This document shows positions 49,601 to 64,000 of a stretch of 64,000 nucleotides of DNA, one piece after another. The stretch is taken from assembly GCF_036785885.1 (NCBI RefSeq), contig NC_092326.1, positions 43,539,072 to 43,603,071 on the forward strand. The letters are read 5' to 3'. This DNA is from Coffea arabica. Its lineage: Eukaryota > Streptophyta > Magnoliopsida > Gentianales > Rubiaceae. Every line of letters begins with the position of its first letter. Positions within the stretch are counted from its first letter, which is position 1. A model generated the notes under the pieces. That model saw nothing but the letters and a program-made list of their open reading frames with translations. It was not told the origin of the DNA and made no database searches. Made by a program: the position numbers and the translations under genes.

Positions 49601-51731
49601 TACTGACCAATTTATTGCTCTTTTGGATAAACGACTGCAATTTCACATGAATTTGCTGTTGTTTGAAAAGCAATTAACACTGGAAATCCCAACTTCTGGA
49701 TCATTTCCCTTTATTTTGTTGCTTATTGCCTCTCAATCATTTACAGAGGCACATCATCTTTTCTTTCTTCTTCTTTTGCTCATTCTATCTAATTGAATTT
49801 CTGACCATATAAATCATTCAAATCCATTGCACATGCAAAATAGTCCTGTCTGAGTTTATTGTTGTTCATTAATTAGCAGACAGCCATACATTTGTTTCTT
49901 AGAAAATTGAGTAAGTTCTAAATGACCAGGTTAGCATACCAAATGCAAGCAATGTGTCCTCCAGATTTGATGATTCAACTGGGTGGACCTTTTTCAACCT
50001 GAACATGATTTACGATGAGCATAATGACGATTTAGGAACAGTTGTTCAAGCTGATTTTGTAAGCACGCATAACCCTTTTTCCCTCCTCCGTCTCTCCCTG
50101 TGTCGGCTAGCTTCTTGCTCCTTTAGAGACAACAAGTTTCTTAAATTGGTATATGATACGATATGATCGTCTGATCTCTGTTTATGTAATGATGCACAAC
50201 TGGTGCAGTATCACGCCAATGATCTGTTGCCTCTCAAGGATGAAATAATAGTCAAGAGAGTAATGTCTTGCCTTTCAAAGTGCATTGGCGATTTTGAGAA
50301 GGCTGTGGTGGTTGATAAAGATATTGGGCGATTTCCCAAGTACTTGCCACACTTCTTTCCAGGTTGTCCTCTTGCCACTTTCTTTTTGTTCCCAAAGAGT
50401 GACATGGTTTTAATTTTCTGCGATGGGTTACATTTATTGTTCTTGTCTTATGGTAGCATTTCAAAGCCAATAAATTCAACCTGCCTTTTGGTTACTATCT
50501 TTTTCACTCAGACAAGCTTGCATCTGGGAAACTTCTGCTTGTCAGCAGGGGGAACTACCTGTGAGGTTTTATATGATTAACTGTCTCCACGGATTATCAA
50601 TTGCCCCAAATCAAATAAAATAGACAAATGGCTACCCCATGAAAATTCTTTATTCACAACATGGAATTTAGCTCAGTATTTTGACTTCTCAATAACTGAT
50701 CTTGTAATGATTTGGTAGAGTTTTCTTTGCCAATACCACAGGATATTGCCCTCTCATTCTCAACCCCCCCCCCCTCCTCCCTCTCTCTTTCCCCTTGTTC
50801 TTGTTGGAAACTTTTCAAAATTTGTATGATGTACATGCATGTAATTAATATATATTCATTAATCTTTGCTACATGTATAGTATTGTGAATGTTTGTAAAA
50901 TGTACATTCATTTATGAATGTATTCATGTATATGGGAATTCTTGAATGAAAGGATAGATTCATGTTTGATCTAATGATCATGAGATGCATGAATTTGTAC
51001 ACAATACTTTGAATCTATTCATACAAGTGTTTAATGAGTTCTTTTGTTTCCCAAACAATCTTCCTATATAAAGAGGTCAAGTAGAGAGTGGTTTGCAGCA
51101 GAAAATCACTCTCCTATTACTGTGTACTCTCTCAAAGCACTCCTTAGTTCACAAAGGGTTTGTCTTACTTTGTGCAAGAGTTTAAGACAAACAAACTTCA
51201 TCTTATCCTAAAGGATATTTGTCCAAGGTTATTGCACTTTATATCGGACAAATAAAGCCTAAAGGAAAGTGATATCTATCACGATTTGAAGCCAATTCTT
51301 GTCACAATATTTGCCAATTCTTTGCATTTTACCCAACAGTTCTTCTTGATTAGGTTCTTACAAGTACATGATGCGTGGTTCTACATCGTTCCCAAATCTG
51401 TTCATGGCAGGAGACTGGATCATAAGCCGTCATGGTTCATGGTCACAGGTTTAAGCTCATGAACTGATGTCATTCACTGATTGAAAACTTGCTGGTATGC
51501 TTGTGTGATGTTAGGCAGTTCATTCTCTTTTGTGAACTTTGACAGGAGAAATCTTTTGTTACGGGACTCGAGGCAGCTAACAGGGTGGTGGACTATCTTG
51601 AGGTGGGAACTTTTGCTAAAATAATACCTGTGGAAGAGGATGAGCCTCACATTCAAGCTTTTCGGAGTCTAAACAGGAACCTTGATGAATTGAGGGGGCA
51701 GCTTCCATGGTCAGACTATTTTCTACAATGA
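46601..51731 (+). CDS. FAD-dependent oxidoreductase, amine oxidase / phytoene desaturase-like, probably plastid
   Basis: Thirteen coding exons: 46601-46855, 46934-47018, 47304-47410, 47682-47750, 47824-47878, 47980-48027, 48137-48294, 48786-49024, 49310-49400, 49930-50058, 50209-50362, 51354-51448 and 51546-51731, giving 556 residues in one frame. Residues 1-60 are Ser/Thr/basic and fit a transit peptide. The dinucleotide-binding fold is KKVVIVGSGWAGLAAAHHLC (G70-S-G-W-A-G75) followed by DVTVLEG, whose Glu binds the FAD ribose. The C-terminal flavin motif NLFMAGDWI...SFVTGLEAANRVVDYL is the amine-oxidase/desaturase type. The substrate is unknown; it is a paralogue outside the classical PDS and ZDS enzymes. 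Intron 8 (49025-49309) is GC-AG, and intron 11 contains a solo LTR beside its acceptor. All other introns are GT-AG. Confidence 0.9.
50802..51338. mobile_element. Solo LTR (LTR retrotransposon, Copia-like length)
   Basis: A 537-bp segment begins TGTTGGAAAC and ends TTACCCAACA. The terminal TGTTGG/CCAACA is a perfect 6-bp inverted repeat with the canonical TG...CA ends. GTTCT directly flanks both sides (50797-50801 and 51339-51343), the 5-bp duplication left by LTR-element integrases. No internal coding region is present, so it is a solo LTR left by recombination. It lies in intron 11 of the FAD oxidoreductase. Confidence 0.9.
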
Positions 51732-52425
51732 TGCAGTTCTGTCTTCTGATTGATGCTCAGCAATTGTTGCGCGGTTTCGAATATTCCTTGCTGAACAGTA
51801 TTAAATAGATGCTCTCAGATCCCAACAATTGTGGTGTGGTGTGGTGTTAGGAGAGGTGGAATTCCATAGAAACAGGAAACAATACAACAGTCTCATATGC
51901 TGCCACTTTACCTCTTTGAGCTGTCAAAAATGCGGATCAAGACTGGAAAATGTTCTACTAGTTGCTAGGTGTATCATGAGCTTCACGAGATTAGCAATCT
52001 TTTGATGGCGGACTGTAAAAATTGACTTCATCAGCTTGATTCAATTACTGCATTTTGATCCATCTATTGCAGCCATTCACACAGTGACTAAGGCAAATAT
52101 TACCCTTAACCATCTTTTTACTACATACATAAATCTCGTAAATTTGTAAGCTGGTCTGCATGAATTCTGAACGATAAGAATGGAAAGTGACAAAAATGGG
52201 TAGTTCTAATATCATTTTCCAGCTGATTCTCCATCACTGTAACCTTTACAAAAAAGAATTCTTTTAGCCCTTCGTCCACAAGGCGGTAGCTCTCACATAT
52301 CGAATATTTTTCAAAAAGTAGAAGTTATTGCTTTTCTTTTCCACCATTTTGTGGGCTTACTTCCACAAAAGAGAAATAAGAAGGTGGTGGGCATGGGCTT
52401 ACCATTTGTGCTCCCTGTCAGGATA
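51732..52425. other. 3' flank of the FAD oxidoreductase and spacer
   Basis: Probable 3' untranslated region followed by spacer. No gene is supported. Confidence 0.4.
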
Positions 52426-52823
52426 TAATCGAATCGAGTCGAGTGTAAATATCGTTATACTCGAGTTCGACTCGATAGTACAGAGGTATTGCTCAAATTC
52501 GAATAAGCAGCAGAAATGAGTTTGAACTTGAATTCGAAAAATAATTCGAAAACTCAAGATCGATTCAATTGTGCTTAATTTTCTTACGAATATGATCAAT
52601 CTCTAGTACTAGACTCGACTACAAGAGTAATTTTGGTAATTTATACAACTCTTTAAGTCTAAAAGAGTAAAATTGTAATAACTAAATATATAATTTTTAA
52701 TTAATTACTTTGTATTCGATAAGACTCAATGAGCCACCAACCTTGAAAAAGCAATACTCATGCTCGAACTCGACTTAAATAATTATCGAACTACTTGCAC
52801 TCGACGCGCACTTGATTTCGCAA
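52426..52823 (-). mobile_element. TIR element related to 25007-25430, inverted, copy 2
   Basis: It starts GATATAATCGAATCGAGTCG. Its core (tctaaaagagtaaaattgta, taactaaatatata) is the reverse complement of the core of 25007-25430. The right end is degenerate (cgacgcgcacttgatttcgc). Confidence 0.6.
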
Positions 52824-52845
52824 GGAGATCGGTTTGATTACCTTC

Positions 52846-53267
52846 GGTCCTACATAGCGGTAGGCTTGTCAACGGGTCGGGTCCGGATCGAAATTCATTA
52901 TTTCGGATCCGACCCATTTACCGGACGAGCCTTCTACACTATGTTTCGGATCCGAATCCGACGAGTCTCGGATCTGGATCGGGTTTATCCAACAAAAATC
53001 TATCAAAACTTACAATTTCTAAAAAAAATGAAAAAAATATATTTGTAAACTAATTTCTAACTAATACAAACAAAAAACCAAATAAGAAAATATATCAAAT
53101 TGATCTTACTCAAATACATCACCCTAATCAAATTATATTGATAAATATGTATATTTTAAATTATTAATCCATTTATATCCCAGTTCCGATCGGATACAGA
53201 TCGAAATACTATATTTCGTATCTAACCCTTTTTTGTTTGGCAAAATGGATCCGGTCCTACATAGCGG
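52846..53267. repeat. 15-bp direct repeat flanking a 392-bp insert
   Basis: GGTCCTACATAGCGG occurs at 52846-52860 and again at 53253-53267. Between them is a non-coding segment that begins with a GC-rich stretch (aacgggtcgggtccggatcg) and turns AT-rich. The repeat length suits a retroposon-type or break-repair insertion better than a cut-and-paste transposon. Confidence 0.8.
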
Positions 53268-54057
53268 GCGGGGTTCATTTATTTCTTTTTTTTTTTTCCC
53301 TGTATTCATTCGTGGCAGGATATGAAATGTTTTGAACTTCAAAACCTTCTCAATTATTTGGGTAAGTAATGGCCCCCTAGCTGCAGCAAGTGGCAACCGG
53401 CAATTGGACCGGAGCTATAGCCTACTCCCATGGGTCCGCCGTTCGGGTTCTCGTGGCAATCAATACAACGCGTTCACGATTCTTCCACCACGTTTGGGAC
53501 CAATTAGTCTATTACTCCTACTACTAGTAGTTGACCACTGGTCCAGAGCCACAATTTTCTCTTATATATGTGATTTTTTTTTTAATCTCTCCCCAGCTCC
53601 TAAACCCATGATTTGAACCTTCAATTTGACCGTGAAAAAAATGTTTAATATCAAAGCCTATTTTAGAACAAAATTATTATTCATTAATCAAATTTTCAAA
53701 ATATTAACTTTTCTAATTTTGAATTTGTGGAGCACCTAATAAGATTAATCTTGTATACATTAACAGTTATGAATATGTGTCACATATATAAGAATTGAAG
53801 TTCAAATTCAAAACGGGATCACGTAACATGCATTCATATCAGTTAGTATATACACGGTCTGTGTATATAAAATTAAGCTTACCTAATATTGTAGTGATTC
53901 AATTTGCCAATTATTTGATTTATATTTATTTTTATTCCTCGAAACCCTAATATCATTTGATTGACATTTGCTATTGCCCTAAAGATTGTTCCAATTTAGA
54001 TTCTAGTATAAGAAACAAATGTTGATGAGTGTCTTATAGATAGCTATGTGTGCGCAT
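53268..54057. other. AT-rich spacer, nothing recognised
   Basis: No supportable gene, RNA or clear repeat boundary. Confidence 0.4.
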
Positions 54058-54626
54058 AGGGATGGCAACGTGGGTGGGGGATGGGCCAGGGGCGGGGGTA
54101 TACTCCGTCGTCCTGCCACCCGTTTGAAAATATACATATATATGTACATAATTATATATGTATAATGATATTATCAATTATACTATTAATTATACATGTC
54201 TATTAATAAAAATTATTAATTATTTATACTAAATTTATTAATACATGTATGTTAAATTTTTAACTACACTTAATACAATAACACTTTTTTCTAAAAAAAA
54301 TACAATTATAATTTAGTGATTGTATTTGTATCAAAAGTGAAAACTTGATTATTTTAGTTATATTTATTTTATCATATTATATTGTATTCAAATAACCTTT
54401 GTTTAATTATTTTTATAAGTTTCAATTGTAAAGTTACAATGAATAATAATTTAGTGATTTGTTGATATTTTAGTACTTAATTATTTGCACAAATTTAATT
54501 ATAATAAAATTATATAATAAAATTTTTTTAATCTCACAAGTGCCCCTGCGAGGGACGGGGCAGGGGGAATTAAAATGCAATGGGACGGGGATTGGGGGAG
54601 GTGTTCCGTGTCCCATTGCCACCCCT
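54058..54626. mobile_element. hAT-like MITE (AGGGATGGCAAC ends)
   Basis: The left end AGGGATGGCAACGTGGGTGG and right end CCCATTGCCACCCCT are inverted copies, each with GC-rich subterminal zones (gggacggggcaggggg on the right) and an A/T-only core. ATGTGTGCG occurs just outside both ends, three bases away on the left, as a likely decayed duplication. Confidence 0.7.
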
Positions 54627-54900
54627 ATGTGTGCGTGCGTGCGTGCACATTTAATTTTTTGAAGGACGAACAAACCAAAAACGTTAATAAACAGAATATT
54701 GTATCAGGAAATGCCAAAAAAGATAGAGTAAATTATATATATATATATTGTCAGTGTATATACTATCAGGGTTGGATGGATGACACATGAGAAAATTTTA
54801 AAATTTAAATTCAAATTTGGCACATATGTCATATATCTAATGGTAATAGTATATACACTAATAGTGCATATAAAATTAATCCAAAAAGATATACTATTAA

Positions 54901-55966
54901 AGGTTATTATCACTTTACCTCCTTAAACTATACCACTACATTAATATACCAAATAATGTTATCTTTTAGTTATTTCACCCCCATAAGTAATTCAACTCAA
55001 CATGTTAAGAAATTTTGGGCAAAAATACCTTTTTATTCTATAACATTAGTACACTGTTATTATTACTTTATTTCTTTAAATTATAGTGATATAATCGATT
55101 TAATTCTTAACATTACTTTATTGACATTTTACTTCATCGATAATCTAGCTACAATGGTAAAACTTTTTTAAATATATTTACCCTTATATATATAATTAAA
55201 AATAAAAAATGTAGAATGATTGTTCTTCTTTTTTTTCACTTTAAGAGATCAAAAAATATAAAAATAACAGGATTTTCTCAAATTTCTTTTTTCACCCTTA
55301 TTAATACTATGAAAGAAAAGGATATAAGAAAGAAGGAGACGGAAAATTAGATTTTGCAAAGAAAAAAAAGTTTAACATTATCGTATTAATTTAAGACTGT
55401 TGGAATTAAGATTGAAATCTGGTAGTAAACAGTAAAGTGAAATAATTTTAAAATAATAAAAGTATTTAATTCTTTTTTATTTGTATTTTCAAAAAAAAAA
55501 AAAGAATTGAGCTCCCTCTCTCTCTTTCTCTGTCTCTATCTCTCTCCCTCCCTCTCCCTTTCCTCATCCTGATCTTTCTATTTTTTTAATATTAATAAAA
55601 TTGCCAAGAAGAAAGAAATTAATATTTTGACTTTTTTTCTTGATACTAAAGAGGAGAATAGTCACTCTAAATTTTTTATTGTTCGTTGTACAAAGAGGAG
55701 GGTACTTTCTTCTAAATTTTTTTAACTTGTTAAGTTGGTTTAATGGTGGGATAAATTGCCTAAAAAATAATTCTATGGGATAAATTAATAATGAGACTAT
55801 AGTTTATGAGGGTAAAATGATAATAACTTTAAAGGCTAAACTTATTTTTTTACTTTAATTAACAAACTCCGTTAAATTTGACCGTTAGTCAAAGTGACTA
55901 AAAGATAACGTTAATGGGAAAATTGATAGCGACACCGAACGTTAAGGGGTAAAGTGAAAATAACCC
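54901..55966. mobile_element. Non-autonomous Mutator-like TIR element, copy 2, 9-bp target duplication
   Basis: It starts AGGTTATTATCACTTTACCT. The reverse complement of the right end is GGGTTATTTTCACTTTACCC. TACTATTAA directly flanks both sides (54892-54900 and 55967-55975), a perfect 9-bp duplication. The 1066-bp body is co-linear with 15158-16222, including the CT-rich tract near 55513-55560. No coding capacity. Confidence 0.85.
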
Positions 55967-55975
55967 TACTATTAA

Positions 55976-56831
55976 TCATTATAATTTCAAAGCTTCATTA
56001 ACACTTGGACACATATTTTAGATAATATTTAGATAGTTTAATTAATAGTAGTACTCTTCTTGGTTTTTTTTTTTTTAATTAAATTGAGCCAAGTCATGAA
56101 ACCACTAATTACGGGCAATATATCGTCCATTCCTGGGGTGGATGAAAAGTGAAATGGGAGTAGTGATCGCCATAAATTACCCCCCTGTCAGGGACGACTA
56201 GCAGTTCGGCCACGTCATCCCCAAAAATATATAATTTTGTTTTTAAAAAAATTTTCATTGCATTACAATATGCCCAGTACTTAAATTAAGCAGTTCCCGA
56301 TAATTATATATTATATAATAAAATTATAGCTGTAGTAATTATTTTTATTATTTCTCTCAACCATCAGATCTTACGGTTTTCGTTTTCTCTCGGTCCATCT
56401 CTCTCTGTGTCTGACTCTTATCTGTCCTCTTGGCTGGTGCGTCTGAGATTGAAATCCAAAGAGGTGCGCATTTTTATTTCCGTTCAGATCCATATCTTCA
56501 ATCTTCTTACGCCTATGTGATCGTCCCTTTCACAGTTAGGCTTTTTCTCCGAACTTGAATTCAATCTTCTGAGTTTATTTTGTTTGCGCTGGAATTTTGC
56601 GATTTCAATCAAGAATTTGAACCGTTTTGTAGCCAATCTGGACGAACTTGCTTGTTTGTTTTGTTTCTAATCGTCATATGTTGTTCTGTAAAACTTGCTA
56701 ATTGATCTGATAAGTCAGAACAAATGAGTTTCAGTTCACTGTACTTCGTCCTTGATTCTTTCGTTTCGTTTTCAGCTTTTTTTTAAAAAAAAATAAATTT
56801 TGTGGCTGACTTTTCGGTTTTCATATATAGT
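55976..56831 (+). promoter_or_regulatory. Promoter, 5' leader and leader intron of VHA-B
   Basis: A CT-rich leader (about 56351-56463) ends in AAAGAG with a donor GT at 56464. The acceptor CATATATAG at 56830 lies one base before the start codon, giving a probable 367-bp leader intron (56464-56830), common in plant housekeeping genes. The transcription start itself cannot be seen. Confidence 0.6.

Positions 56832-64000
<7,169 letters not shown>

Overview
This window is nuclear DNA of a flowering plant, very probably a eudicot. The genes are split by many short AT-rich introns, the spacers are AT-rich, and several plant-type transposon families lie between and inside genes. I cannot name the species. 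I rebuilt six protein-coding genes by joining ORFs at splice sites, checking phase at every junction and comparing with what I know of each family. No CRISPR array, operon or rRNA gene is present, and I see no free-standing tRNA gene.

Layout: 1-3.7 kb is AT-rich spacer with a fragment resembling plastid inverted-repeat DNA (about 2515-2908). 3.77-12.55 kb (minus) is an organellar translation initiation factor IF-3 gene of 8 coding exons, whose third intron carries a 4.75-kb L1-type LINE (6596-11348) with a perfect 15-bp target-site duplication. 12.8-19 kb holds MITEs, a tandem duplication and a 1.06-kb TIR element. 20.25-23.7 kb (plus) is a clade-D protein phosphatase 2C. 24.3-33.9 kb is a transposon graveyard: hAT-like, Stowaway-like and Mutator-like non-autonomous elements and a SINE. 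34.5-37.7 kb (plus) is a DUF630/DUF632 protein. 38.2-41.9 kb holds a long hairpin, tandem repeats and MITEs. 42.56-45.87 kb (minus) is CPP1, and head-to-head with it at 46.6-51.7 kb (plus) is a phytoene-desaturase-like FAD oxidoreductase with 13 coding exons and a solo LTR in intron 11. 52.4-56 kb holds more elements. 56.83 kb to the window end (plus) is V-ATPase subunit B, cut off by the edge after about 427 residues.

Functional links are modest. CPP1 and the FAD oxidoreductase share a 726-bp divergent promoter region and both look plastid-targeted. IF-3 is also organellar. The others are ordinary signalling or housekeeping genes.

I did not find a clear new biological system. The most unusual items are the solo LTR that splits the polypyrimidine tract next to a splice acceptor, two GC-AG introns forced by reading frame, a set of non-autonomous TIR elements with GGG...CCC ends and 9-bp target duplications, a 15-bp direct repeat flanking a 392-bp insert, and a near-perfect 74-bp-arm hairpin.
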